The notes below the pieces were generated by a model, which saw only the letters and a program-made list of their open reading frames with translations, had not been told where the DNA came from and did not search any database. Of a stretch of 64,000 bases of DNA, positions 48,888-60,578 are shown piece by piece; position 1 is the stretch's first letter, and every line of letters begins with the position of its first letter. The position numbers and the translations under genes were made by a program. The stretch comes from Hygrophila difformis (lineage: Eukaryota; Streptophyta; Magnoliopsida; Lamiales; Acanthaceae): contig JAOANR010000006.1 in assembly GCA_030278955.1 (NCBI GenBank), positions 11,555,915-11,619,914 of the forward strand, written 5' to 3'.

Positions 48888-51800
48888 TCATTTTAAATCT
48901 CGAAGCCGCCGCATTCCAATTTTCTTCACGAGCTTCTCGAATGTTGCAGTCGGCAATGCCTTGGTAAATAGATCCGCTAAATTATTTTCTGATCGAATTT
49001 GTTGCACATCGACTTCACCATTCTTTTGAAGATCATGAGTGTAGAAGAATTTTGGTGAAATATGCTTCGTTCTATCTCCTTTGATATAACCCCCTTTCAA
49101 CTGGGCTACACAAGCCGAATTATCTTCAAATAAAATTGTTGGGGGCATTTGTGGTTCAATGATTAAACCACAACTCTTCAATATATGTTGAGTCATTGAC
49201 CTCAACCAAACACATTCTCGACTTGCTTCATGGATTGCTAATATTTCGGCATGATTAGAAGAAGTAGCAGTTAGAGTTTGCTTCATTGACCTCCAAGAGA
49301 TAGCAGTTCCACCACACGTGAAGATATAGCCTGTTTGAGATTTGGCTTTGTGTGGGTCTGATAAATAACCTGCATCGGCATAGCCAATTAACTCATGTCG
49401 AGAGTCTTTTGGGTAAAATAACCCAAGATCAATTGTTCCTTGGAGATAGCGAAAAACATGCTTTATGCCTTTCCAATGTCGTTGAGTAGGGCAAGAGCTG
49501 AATCTTGCGAGTAGATTGACTGCAAACGCGATATCAGGTCGCGTGCTGTTTGCAAGATACATTAACGCACCAATTGCGCTTAAATATGGAATTTCTGGGC
49601 CAAGTTGCTCTTCATTATCTTCTTTTGGCCTAAATGGATCCTTTGCTGGATCAAGTGCCCGAACGACCATTGGATTATTTAGCGGATGAGCATAATCCAT
49701 TCGAAATTGCTTTAATACCTTTTGGGTATAAGCCGATTGATGAACAAATATGCCCATTTCCAAATGCTCAATTTGTAGGCCAAGGCAAAATTTCGTTTTC
49801 CCGAAATCTTTGATTTCAAACTCCTTTTTCAGATATTCGACCGCCTTTTTCAACTCTTCAGGAGTTCCAATTAGATTTAAATCGTCAACATAGACTGCGA
49901 CGATCACAAATTCTGACCCATTTTTCTTTATAAATACACAAGGGCTGATCGGGTCATTTGTATAGCATTCCTTTATCAAACTTTCACTGAGGCGGTTGTA
50001 CCACATTCGGCCAGATTGCTTGAGCCCATACAACGATTTTTGCAATTTGATGGAATAATTTTCTCTGGGTTTTGAGTTGCAAGACTCAGGTAATTTAAAC
50101 CCTTCAGGTATTTTCATATAAATATCATTTTCCAATGAGCCATATAAATATGCAGTAACAACATCCATCAGCCTCATTTCGAGATTTTCTCGTACTGCTA
50201 GACTCATTAGATACCTGAATGTTATTCCATCCATAACTGGGGAATATGTTTCCTCAAAATCAATTCCCGGTCGTTGTGAAAAACCTTGGGCTACAAGCCT
50301 TGCCTTATATTTGGCAATTTCATTATTTTCATTTCTCTTTCTCACAAACACCCATCTGTAGCCAACAGGCTTCACATTTTTTGGTGTTTGGACAATAGGG
50401 CCGAATACTTTTCGTTTATTCAGTGAATCTAGTTCAGACTGAATCGCATCTTTCCATTTTGGCCAATCATTTCTTTTCCGACATTTTTCAACTGATCTTG
50501 GTTCAGGATCCTCGTTATTTTCCATTACATCGAGTGCAACGTTGTATGCAAAGGCATTATCAACGTTTGTTTCTTTTCGGTTCCAACATTTCCCAGTATT
50601 GATATAATTGAAAGAAGTTTCAATAACTTCATTTTCTTCTGGGTGAATATTTTCAGGTTCAACCTTTTCGGGGGTTGAATCAATTTCTCCTTCGGGAGTA
50701 TCATCTGTGATTGATTTATCACCCATATGGATAATTTTCTTCTTTCGTGGATTTTTATCCTTGGAACCCAAAGGCCTACCACGCTTCAGGCGTGCAGTAG
50801 GTTCATTTGCACTTGGAATTTGCCCTTCTGGGACATTTATATTGGCTGGTGCATTTGTTGCATCATTTATATATGATTTTGTGACTTTAGCAGCATCATT
50901 AAAAGCATCGGGTAATTGATTTGCAATTCCCTGCAAATGCACAATTATTTGAACTTCAAGTTCGCATTGCCTTGTACGAGGATCAAGGAAATCAAATGGA
51001 CTTTGCCAAGATATTTCCTTTTTCAGTTGATCATTTCCTCCCCCTAATGTCGGGAATTGAGTTTCATCAAAATGACAGTCTGCAAATCTTGCAGTAAATA
51101 AATCACCCGTTTTTGGCTCAAGATATTTAATAATCGAGGGTGATTCATACCCGACATATATGCCCAACCTTCTTTGAGGTCCCATTTTTGTGCGTTGTGG
51201 TGGCGCAATCGGTACATAAACCGCACACCCAAAAATTCGCAAGTGGGATATATTGGGCTCCTTTCCAAACACAATTTGTGTAGGGGAGTAGCTATGATAG
51301 CTTGTCGGCCTTATTTTCACAAGTGCGGCTGCATGCAATATAGCATGTCCCCAAGCAGAAACAGGGAGTCTTGATTTCATTAACAAAGGGTCTTGCAATT
51401 AATTGCAATCGCTTAATAAATGATTCTGCCAGACCATTTTGCGTGTGCACATGAGGCACAGGATGTTCAACAGTAATTCCAATCGACATGCAGAAATCAT
51501 CAAATGCATGTGATGTATATTCTCCAGCATTATCAAGGCGTATTTTCTTTATCGGATGATCTGGAAACTGTGCTCGCAATTTTATAATTTGTGCAAGTAA
51601 TCTTGCGAATGCCAAATTGCGAGTTGATAATAAACAAACGTGTGACCAGCGTGATGACGCATCAATTAATACCATAATGTACTTGAAAGGTCCACACGGT
51701 GGATCAATAGGTCCACATATATCGCCTTGAATTCTTTCTAGGAATGTAGGGGATTCAATTCCCACTTTTACTGGAGATGGTCTGGTTATCAATTTCCCTT

Positions 51801-52383
51801 GTGAACAGGCTGCACAATTGAACTCATTTGGGTTCAATATCATTTGCCTTTTCAATGTATGGCCATTTGAATTTTCAATAATTCGCCTCAGCATTATACT
51901 GCCAGGATGCCCAAGTCTATCGTGCCAGGTAATAAATTCACTAGTAGCTTTCAAGCCTACTAGGTTATGTATTTCTGCGGCACATATTTTTGTATAGTAT
52001 AAGCCAGAGGAGTAACATGGCAATTTTTCATTCACAAATTTTTTGCCATTTTCAATTCGAGTTATCAAAAGATACTCGTGATCTGCCTCTTTTGAAGTTT
52101 CAATGTGATATCCATTTTTTCGAATATCATTGAAGCTCAGTAAATTTCTTCGAGCTTTGCATGAGAACAAGGCATTTTCAATTGCCATTTTTGTCCCTTC
52201 AGGGAGAAATATAACAGCTCTACCGGAGCCTTCAATGCATTTTGCATTACCGCTTATAGTTTTCACTGCGGTCTTTTCCAATTTTAAATTGGAGAAATAG
52301 CTTTTGCTTTTCAAAATGCTATGCGTTGTTGCACTGTCAATGAGGCAGATATCATCTCCGACTTTTGAATTTCCAGCATCCAT
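48888..52383 (-). pseudogene. Pol polyprotein of copia copy 2, one frameshift
   Basis: From ATG at 52383 the order is protease (DSATTHS), GAG-pre-integrase (WHDRLGHPGS and CAACSQGK), integrase core (DASSRW, LDNAGEY, TQNGLAE), reverse transcriptase (YRWVFVRKRN, AVYVDDLNL) and RNase H (ADAGYLSDP, LFTKALP) to the stop at 48888. The first frame runs 51292-52383 and the second up to 51398. By comparison with copy 1, a single extra base in a short T run (sense strand) at about 51386 breaks the frame within integrase. Everything else is open over about 1160 codons. Active-site residues appear kept. This copy is one step from full coding capacity but as it stands makes a truncated integrase. Confidence 0.9.
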
Positions 52384-52553
52384 TTCTTTACAAGAATATA
52401 AGAATGTTAATAAACATCAGCAATATAAATATTATTAATGCGAAAGCATATTTATATTATACATGGATAATAAAAGGGAAGTATAAGATATCATTATTTA
52501 TATTAAACAGGAATTATAAAAGACAAGTAAAATATATATAGCTATATAATATA

Positions 52554-53591
52554 TTATTTGGTAACAGTATCTGGCTCAACAAAATCATCAGCTTCCAGGT
52601 GCGTGATATTATCATTTAATATATCATCATAAGTATCATCGTGGGCATTATGATGTGCTTCAACACCTGGTCTTTCTTTTCGTTTCGAGGCCTGATACAA
52701 TTCAGCTAAGTGTTTAGCTGTGTGGCATGTTTGAGCCACATGGCCTTTAATTCCACAACGATCACAAATTTCATCATTTTGTTTATGCTTTCTTGCATAA
52801 TTTCTTTGTTGTGGTTTGTAAGGCCTTCTGGTATCATATCTGCGATTTTGCTCAAATCGAGGCTTATTTCGATAATTATTTTGACGAGATGATTCACCTC
52901 TGCCTCGATTGTGATACCGATTTTGGCCACGATCATCATTTTGATTTTTAAAGTGCCCACGATCACGCACATATTTCGATGATTGAGCCGCGTTCACCTC
53001 AGGGAACGGTTTTGCACCTGCGGGCCTAGATTCATGATTTCTCAACAACAATAGGCTGTTTTGTTCAGCCAATAATAAGCAGGTGATAAGATCAGAATAT
53101 CTCTGAAAACCTTTTTGACGGTATGTCTCACTCAATACCGTGTTTTTAGCATGAAACGTAGAATACGTTTTTTCAAGCATTTCTGCTTCAGATATCTTTT
53201 GCCCACATAATTGCAATTGGGCCGTAATTTTGAACACAGCGGAATTATATTCCCGGACTGTTTTAAAATCCTGAAGTCTCAGGTTTGTCCAGTCATCAAG
53301 GGCTTTTGGAAGCACCGTCTTTTTAAGATTATCATATCTTTCTTTCAGCTTTTCCCACAATGCCAGTGGGGATTCCACAGTCACGTACTCCATTTTAAGT
53401 GCCTCTTCGATATGATGGCACAAGAAAATCATGGCTTTTGCCTGATTTTGATGGCTGGGATTTTTGCCTTCAGCAATAGTATCTTCCAGACCCATTGAAG
53501 TAAGATGCATTTTTACATCTCGGGCCCAGGACATATAATTGCTTCCTTCAACGGTTAAGGGAGCAAATTCCTGTTTTGCAAGGTTAGCCAT
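52554..53591 (-). CDS. Gag protein of copia copy 2
   Basis: An intact frame of 345 residues from ATG at 53591 (MANLAKQEF). Copia Gag core motifs are visible (NYMSWARDVKMHLTSMGLE, then DDWTNLRLQDFKTV). A basic, Asn/Arg-rich segment follows, then a zinc knuckle, CDRCGIKGHVAQTC, near residue 285. It ends EPDTVTK, with a separate pol ORF starting about 170 bp later. Gag packages element RNA, and this gene looks functional. Confidence 0.9.
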   Translation of the reverse strand: MANLAKQEFAPLTVEGSNYMSWARDVKMHLTSMGLEDTIAEGKNPSHQNQAKAMIFLCHHIEEALKMEYVTVESPLALWEKLKERYDNLKKTVLPKALDDWTNLRLQDFKTVREYNSAVFKITAQLQLCGQKISEAEMLEKTYSTFHAKNTVLSETYRQKGFQRYSDLITCLLLAEQNSLLLLRNHESRPAGAKPFPEVNAAQSSKYVRDRGHFKNQNDDRGQNRYHNRGRGESSRQNNYRNKPRFEQNRRYDTRRPYKPQQRNYARKHKQNDEICDRCGIKGHVAQTCHTAKHLAELYQASKRKERPGVEAHHNAHDDTYDDILNDNITHLEADDFVEPDTVTK

Positions 53592-53655
53592 AATCTTATT
53601 GAAAATTTAGAAATAAGAGATTATACCTCAAATGATAATCTGGACAGAGTCTCCT

Positions 53656-53668
53656 CGTGCTGATAACG
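53656..53668 (-). other. Primer-binding-site-like sequence of copia copy 2
   Basis: CGTTATCAGCACG on the minus strand follows the 5' LTR, as in copy 1. Confidence 0.7.
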
Positions 53669-54059
53669 TGTTATAGAAATAACTATCTTTATTTATGTAT
53701 GTGTACAATAAAATGGTATATGGCTTATTAGCTTGTGTTTATAGTGGAAGTATTGTAATGGAAATTGGGATTAAATGGTGAAAGAAAGGAAGTTTAAAGG
53801 TGGGATAATAAAATGGATAAAGTGTAATAATTATGGCTATGAAATGAAACAAGTATTAAGCTTGCATAAAATTTTTCTAACTTAACTTCTCAATACATTA
53901 CATAGGCTATTTATAAACTTTTTTATCCTCTCACTATTTACTAACCTCATAATCAAGGCATATACATTTCAAGACTTTCACATGTCTAACCTTATGATCA
54001 AGGCATGAACATGGATGTTGAACACTAGACATTCACATGTTTTGTTTACATGCATAATA
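53669..54059 (-). repeat. 5' LTR of copia copy 2
   Basis: 391 bp, partner of 48361-48751. Confidence 0.9.
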
Positions 54060-54139
54060 GTAGGAAGTATTTTAGAAAAACTATTTTGTCCCATCTACCT
54101 AGGTGGCCCATCTGGGACCCAACCTATAAGGCTAAGAAC

Positions 54140-54565
54140 CAAGTTGTTAAGATTGGGATTCTAAGATCGGGATCGTAGGATCGAATCGGGATCCTAAAAT
54201 CTTATGAAATTGCAATAATGGATAAACTCAATTATGCATACTAACAAGTAAAAGTATTATTTTTTGTGTTTATGAATCTTGTAAGTTAATTAATACAATA
54301 CAATATAAAAATATTACAACTAAACATAAAATATTTCCACATCCATATATATTATGTTTTTTTTATACATCATACATAAGGAATACAAGCTCTTAAGTTT
54401 AAAATTAAAATAAACAAGTTATTTTGATCTCAAATCAAAAAATACTAGAAAAAATCAAAAAATACTAAAAAAAATTTATGCGTTTAAGAGGTTAAGATTG
54501 TAAGATCGTACAAGCGGGAGTATGACGTGTCATCCTAAAATCGTAAGATAGATCGGGATCTTATT
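54140..54565. repeat. GATC-word-rich repeat upstream of TFIIIA
   Basis: Words such as AAGATCGGGATC, GGATCCTAAAATC and AAGATCGTA recur in both orientations at 54148-54205 and 54490-54562, separated by AT-rich DNA. This is the look of a small DNA transposon with subterminal repeats, but ends were not fixed. It borders the TFIIIA promoter. Confidence 0.4.
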
Positions 54566-54651
54566 TCCCTCCCAGCGCTGCTTCCGCATATCGATATAGG
54601 GTTTCTGCTTCCCGGTTTCTTCGTCACCTCATCATTCATACGCATGAAATA

Positions 54652-57245
54652 ATGGACAACGAAGGCGGAGTTCCACGAAAACCCATATTCAGAGACGTTA
54701 GGAGGTATTCTTGTGAATTCTGTGGAATTTACCGATCGAAGAAATCTCTCATAGCCTCGCACATACTCACTCACCACGAGGTATGCGTATTTGCTTGTAT
54801 AACGGCGTTAGCAAGGGTAAAAGGTGGGGGTTAGGGTTATTAGGCTGTTGCATCATCATCATCACCCAATTGGGAGTCTCCTTCATTCTGCCCGACATTT
54901 TACGGTTTTTGTGTTTGGTGATGTTATCTGGTACTGCACTACTCCATCCTGTTTGGAAAATATATTTGTTTGCTAAAAGTCATGGCCTTTTTTAATTTCA
55001 GGAGGAAAGGAAGGAAATCTTGAATGAGAAAGATGATCATGGCAGAAAATTGAATATCTGCGAAGATTGTGGTACAACTTTTCGAAAACCTGCTCATCTT
55101 AAGCAGCATATGCAAAGCCATTCACTTGAGGTAGAAGTCTAGTTCCGCCCTCTTAACTAGTTTTTGGTGGAATTCTCGTGGTTAAAAATCTTCCTTACAG
55201 AAAAACCTTCAGTTTTACCCCTAGAATTATAATTTGAGATCAGGAAGAACTGAATGCTTAGAACGTAATGATTCATTTAAAGTGTATGCCTTGGAGCATG
55301 GGTATATAGCACGGACTATATAGTAGTAGACGATTCATGGACCTTCTTTGCAGGAGTGAATTGATATTGTAGCCACTAGGCATCTGGATACCTGTGGATA
55401 TTATCCGAAGCCAAAACATTATTGGATGGGATATTGAGTTCTCAATTTATGCAGATTTCTCTAAGGGACAGTTATGGATGTATATGTTGAATGGTTAATG
55501 CTCACTCCATCTGGGTTAATGGTCAAACATTTATGCCTCATGCGTAATGCTTTTAGCTTGTCTATATTCTTTGTTATTTCATTGTTACTCTCCCTTATAT
55601 CTGGGATCTCGTCAACTGATCTTGCAGATTATAGTAGGGTGGAAAAGCATTGTCATGTATTTCTGTGCGTGAAGCATTGGATCCCAACCAAAAGAACTCC
55701 AAAATGCTAGAGGCTGCAATTCTACCTTGAATGGATTAGTATCAGGCAGGCGACCGCCCGAGAAGCCCCATCAAGTGGGCCTCTGTCACGCTTGCTATTC
55801 TGTGAGGTTTGAGGATTCATTAGTTTATATATTTATGAGATCTTGAATTTCTCTTGGAGAAGTTGTAACTCATTCGTTCTTATTGTATGTTTGATGGGAG
55901 ATGGTGAATGTTCTCTGATGAAATTTCTGGATAATTGTTTCTGATTGTAATTATATTTTGTCACAGAGACCCTTTGCTTGTCCGGTCGATGATTGCCACT
56001 CCAGCTATAGACGCAAAGACCACTTGACCAGACATATGCTTCAGCATGAAGGGAAATCATTCGAATGCCTTGTTGCAGGCTGTAAGTCCAGATTTGCATA
56101 TCAGAGTAATTTGAAGCGGCATGTTAAAGAACTCCATGATGAATCTGCTCCTACTGCCAGTGTTCAGCATCCAAAGCAATGCATTTGTGCGGAACCTGGG
56201 TGTGGGAAGGTTTTTAAGTATCCGTCCTACCTGGGGAAACATCAGGACTCTCATGGTAAGTTGGTCTGTGTCAGCTTTCCTCGCAGAATTACTAGTTGTT
56301 GTGCTTGCGTAGAATCAAAAAAACATATGTTGTATTTCTGAAAATCTGGTCTATTTGTGTGCTGAATGCAGTTAAATTGGATTCAGTCGAGGCATTCTGC
56401 ACAGAACCTGGCTGTCTGAAATTTTTCACTAATGAGCAGTGCCTAAGGGAGCATATTAGATCCTGTCATCAATACATTATATGCAACATATGCAAAACGA
56501 GGCAGCTAAAGAAGAACATCAAACGCCACATGCGCATGCACAAAGGAGTGGTTTCCTCAGAGAGAATTAAATGCCATTTCGAGGGATGTTCACTGACCTT
56601 TTCAACGGTAAGCCCTTCTGGCTCTCATCCCATTGCACTTCAGCTCTTCATATTCACCTATCGGTGTCTCTGAAATTTCTAGTTTTCCAATGCAGACCCT
56701 GTTAACAGCTTGTTTGGGTAGTTCCATTTGAATATATTTCTTCTCTGAATTTTTTGCTCTATATGAAACAGGTATCAAATCTCAATCAACACATCAAAGC
56801 TATTCACCTGGAGCTTAAACCCTTTACCTGTGTCTTTCCGGATTGTAACATGAAATTTGCATTCAAACACGTGAGGGACAATCATGAAAAGTCTGGTCTC
56901 CATGTCTTTGTTCCTGTAAGTATCTTTCTGGTCAGTCTTGCAACTTGCAGCTCTGGTTTTAATTTGATTTTATGTGATATTTTACGAGCACCGCTCAATG
57001 TAAATCTGTATTCACTCGTTCTCTGGCTGCCTATTATGTTCTTCCTTTTCCAGGGAGATTTTGAGGAGTCAGATGAGCTATTTCGGTCTAGACCAAGAGG
57101 TGGATGTAAAAGAAAGTACCCAGGCATTGAGACTCTGATGCGGAAAAGAGTCGTTCCATTTTCTGAATCAGTTGATATCAACATTAATGGCCATGTTCCC
57201 GACCATGGACCTGGGCAAAATTCGACTGTGAACTGCCAAGAATAA
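54652..57245 (+). CDS. TFIIIA: Transcription factor IIIA (C2H2 zinc-finger protein)
   Basis: Six coding exons: 54652-54780, 55002-55130, 55967-56255, 56372-56607, 56772-56915 and 57054-57245, in frame to 372 residues. The start is ATG at 54652 ([10 protein letters not shown]). About nine C2H2 fingers follow: [145 protein letters not shown] and [19 protein letters not shown]. The basic tail ([10 protein letters not shown]) suits nuclear targeting. TFIIIA binds the internal promoter of 5S rRNA genes and 5S rRNA itself. The second intron holds the 5S-mimic exon, which controls productive splicing in plants. Confidence 0.93.
55711..55806 (+). promoter_or_regulatory. P5SM: 5S-rRNA-mimic poison exon of TFIIIA
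   Basis: Lies in intron 2 between ATGCTAG and a GTGAG/GTTTGA donor. CAGGCGACCGCCCGAGAAGC, followed by GTGGGCCTCTGTCACGCTTGC-like pairing partners, resembles the 5S rRNA part around GGGTGACCTCCTGGGAAGTC. In plants this exon binds ribosomal protein L5. Its inclusion gives a non-productive mRNA and its skipping a full-length TFIIIA. Exon edges are by eye. Confidence 0.8.
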
Positions 57246-58348
57246 CCAGTTCTCTTTAAATTTAGACAACTGGTTCCACAAGTCAGTCTTTGTGTTTGTG
57301 GAGTGTTCATATGATAGCATATGCATAATTTATGTGGTAAATAGGGTGTGTAGAAACATGTAAATTTCAAGCATATCTAGGGAGAGGACCATATGTTTTG
57401 TATAGGATTCATCTATTGAATAGGGTTGTTTCACTTTCTCTGTCATTGTGGATTACTTGGCCGCGGCTTGGCTTTTCAAGTCGCAAATTGAGCTCAAGCT
57501 TGTAAGATAGGAGTACTTTAAAATAAATGAGGCCAGTTTCGTTGATCGGCAACCTGGCATGAGATTGTCAGGAGGTGGGTAAAACCAGTTATTGAACAGG
57601 CAATTAAGCAAATTTTGCAGGGCACCAGTGAAGTTCAAACAAATCCAGCAAATATTAAGCAAGTCAGGTTGTTGTAAAACTAGATCAGCCAAAGTTTCTG
57701 GATGTTAATTGCAACACTGATGCGTTGCAGACGGAATCAATTTAGCCTTGGAATTGAAATTCTTCACTAATGTTAGCTATTTAGCTGGAATGGGATAAAA
57801 TGTACTACTATGTTGGGATTGGTTATCTAGAAATGAAATAAAATGTAAGTTGGGAGTACTATGTTTAATGTTTTAACGAATTATAATGTACTGAATGAAT
57901 CAGTTATGTTTCATTTCTGCAAAGTAACCAACGTACTTATACTGTAATTTTTCTCAAATGACGAGTAATAAAGTTTGTAAAGGAATTGCATTGGAACTAA
58001 TTTTAATTTTAATTACTAAAAAAGTGGGGACTTATTTCAAAATTTTCCTAGAGTAAATCACTATGTACTCCCTCCGTTGGTGGTTATCTAGTATCACTTT
58101 TTCAAATATTTGCTTTCTTCATGCAAAAGATTTCTTTCCTTTATAAAATCCAACGATATTTTTTAAATATATATATAGTATATTTGTTATGTGATGTATG
58201 TAAAGGCGCCATTATCTTTCGTAGGAACACAAACGCGCACATAACTGGAGAGCATCGCCACCAGGAGGAATTAGTAGGCAACCACAGGTTTCCCCGGAAA
58301 AGTTCCCCGATCTTTTCCGGCGGAACCGGCGAGGCCAATTGAGAAGAA
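57246..58348. other. Intergenic DNA between TFIIIA and the PAQR gene
   Basis: Holds the TFIIIA 3'UTR and the PAQR promoter. A solo Stowaway-like end, ACTCCCTCCGTTGG, lies at about 58066, under 300 bp from the PAQR start. Its partner end was not found. Confidence 0.45.
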
Positions 58349-59715
58349 ATGTCCAAGCTGGTGGCGAAATCCGGTCGGCGGATGCTGCTCAAGTACGATT
58401 CATTGCCCGAGTATATGAAGGATAACGAATACATCACCGATTATTACCGAGCCGAATGGTCTTTGAAAGATACAGCCCTCAGCGTTTTCGCCGTCCACAA
58501 TGAGACTCTCAATATTTGGACGTACGCCATCATCATCATCATCCTCGCAACTCACGCTTAATTAATTTTGTCCCCCTTTCCACAATCATGATCTTTTTTT
58601 TTTTTTTTTTTTTTTTTAAAACCTGATTTACGCACGCAGGCATCTGATCGGATCCCTCATATTCTTGGCGTTGCTGTTCATGAGCTTGACGGATAATACA
58701 TCCACCGCGAACGCCGTTCCCAGTTATTTCGGGTTCCATTCCTTCCTAAAATAAAAATTGCATTACTTTCATTCTCACGGTTAATTGATTGAATTTGGTT
58801 ATTCACGGAAATTCATTGGATTGACAGAGCGGATGATGCACGGCTCAGCACAGCAATGTCGTCAATCCAATCCAACGCATCCGACGCTTCATTTTCGGTT
58901 GGTCTTTTCCACACTTTTAAATCTATTGTGCAATACAGGGAAAAAAAAATATTTAATTTGCAATGTATTGGATCAATTTAAAGCTTTTATTGTACTCATA
59001 TCTTATATATCTTGGTTGTAATGTGCAGGGCTCCTCCTATTTAAGGCTGTTTACAACAGCGCCTCGTCGAGTATTCGGTGCCTCAGGGGCTAACCGAGAC
59101 ACCATCGAGTCACCGGTCCCCTTATGGCCATGGTTCGTTTTCTTGGGAGGGGCAATGTGCTGTTTGATCTTCAGCACCGTGTCCCACCTTTTGGCCTGCC
59201 ACTCCCGATCATTTCACTACTTCTTCTGGCGCCTCGACTACACGGGCATCTCCATCATGATTGTCTGCTCCTTCTTCGCCCCGATATACTACATGTTCGT
59301 TGATAGTCCCTACTGGCGCTTGGCCTACCTCTCCACGATCACATTCGTGGGGATGCTGGAAATTGCAGCCCTGCTCGCCCCGAAGCTCAGCAGCGGCCAA
59401 TTCCGGGCGTTCAGGGTGACGCTTTTCATCTCCATGGGATTTTCGGGAGTGATTCCGGCCAGTCATGCGGTGATCCTGCATTGGGATCAGCCAATTGTTC
59501 TTGGGGCGCTCGGGTATGAGATACTGATGGGGATTCTTTATGCGGTTGGCGCGGGTATTTATGTTGCTAGGGTCCCTGAGAGGTGGAGGCCCGGTGCATT
59601 CGACATCGTAGGACATAGCCATCAGATTTTCCATGTTTTTGTTGTGGCTGCGGCCATGGCGCACGCTGTCGCCACAATTATGATAATTGACTGGCGTCAC
59701 GGCTTGTCTGTGTAA
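58349..59715 (+). CDS. Heptahelical PAQR (adiponectin-receptor-like / HHP) membrane protein
   Basis: Four exons: 58349-58521, 58640-58732, 58828-58897 and 59029-59715, giving 340 residues in consistent phase. The cytosolic N-terminal part ends in [20 protein letters not shown] and [13 protein letters not shown], typical of the family. Seven hydrophobic spans follow. The three PAQR motifs with the metal-binding residues are visible: [18 protein letters not shown] and [12 protein letters not shown]. The loop exons 2-3 carry a short Ser/Asn-rich segment ([17 protein letters not shown]). In Arabidopsis the HHP proteins are linked to hormone and sterol or stress responses; which HHP this matches was not decided. 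The stop follows HGLSV. Confidence 0.92.
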
Positions 59716-60578
59716 GAATTTAGCTAGGAACGCATGTTTATAACTCTAGGCTGTAGAGATCGGGTTTATTAGCTTAGCTTAGGCATTTTTGACCGTTTGT
59801 TATGCTCTTTGTACACTAGTCCAGTTTCTTCTCTGTCCCATTTTTTTCTTGATTGACAAACTCTTGCAATAATTGTCACACTTAAGATTTTTACACGATT
59901 TTTGGCAAAAAAAAAAAGGCATAGCCTTCGGCATTGGGGTCATGGATCAACAATGCTAAATCATCACAAAAAAAGCAAGAATTACTTGGGACTAGTCGAA
60001 TAGAGACATAGAAGTACATAAAAAGATTTGTGGAAAAGCACCCATGTTTAGGCTTCTAGCTCTAGGTATGTGCTGCGTCTGTCCCAACTCCCAACAACAA
60101 TTCATCCATTCTGATGGTTGAGGCGATCACGCATGTTTAGGACAGTAAAACAGAATGTCATGGAATGAAACATGCTTTGACACAGAGCATTTGAGGGTGA
60201 TTTTGGCCAAGCATTACAAGATTTCCTTCGTATATCTTCATTGCTATAGAATAGAAGAACTGAAAATTTAGTAGGAGACTAGTCAGAAAATGGTTAACTT
60301 CCATTAATGTGTCAACATTATTACAAATGAAAGAATGATCCAATAGCTAAGTAACAAATTAAAGTGAAAAAAATTGAGGCCTCCTACTCGTAGGCCAAAG
60401 GGGTAATAAGGGGAGGATCGGATGCCCGCAAATGTACATGTGTCTACGGGCTGTACGATGTATGAAGTGGTTAATTTTATTAGCATTGTAAGAACAATCA
60501 TTATAAGAATTTTTGACTTTTAGTTGTCAGAAAACCAAATCTAAAAATTCAGTTCTTAACTAGGTTAGCTATTGAGTT
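59716..60578. other. Intergenic DNA
   Basis: The first 150 bp is likely the PAQR 3'UTR. No other gene or repeat is recognised. Confidence 0.4.

Larger units (their letters stand above)
48361..54059 (-). mobile_element. Ty1/copia LTR retrotransposon, second copy
   Basis: A 5699-bp element on the minus strand. The 5-bp duplication GTAGG is present on both sides (48356-48360 and 54060-54064). The two 391-bp LTRs are identical as far as I can read them, so the insertion is very young. Read on the minus strand the LTR starts TATTATGC and ends TATAACA, that is TA..CA rather than the usual TG..CA. Gag is intact; Pol is intact apart from one frameshift. Same family as copy 1 but clearly diverged from it. 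Confidence 0.93.
48154..54067. repeat. Stowaway-like MITE interrupted near its right end by copia copy 2
   Basis: The left end is CTTCCTCCTTTTC after TA at 48152-48153. The right end is rebuilt across the copia insertion as GGTAGGAAG before TA at 54068-54069, giving TIRs CTTCCTCC/CTTCCTAC. The 207-bp left part is 48154-48360. Confidence 0.55.

Noticed and set aside
55711..55806. A true 5S rRNA gene or pseudogene
   Set aside because: Only part of the 5S fold is mimicked, it has splice sites on both sides, and it lies in the TFIIIA intron where P5SM is expected.
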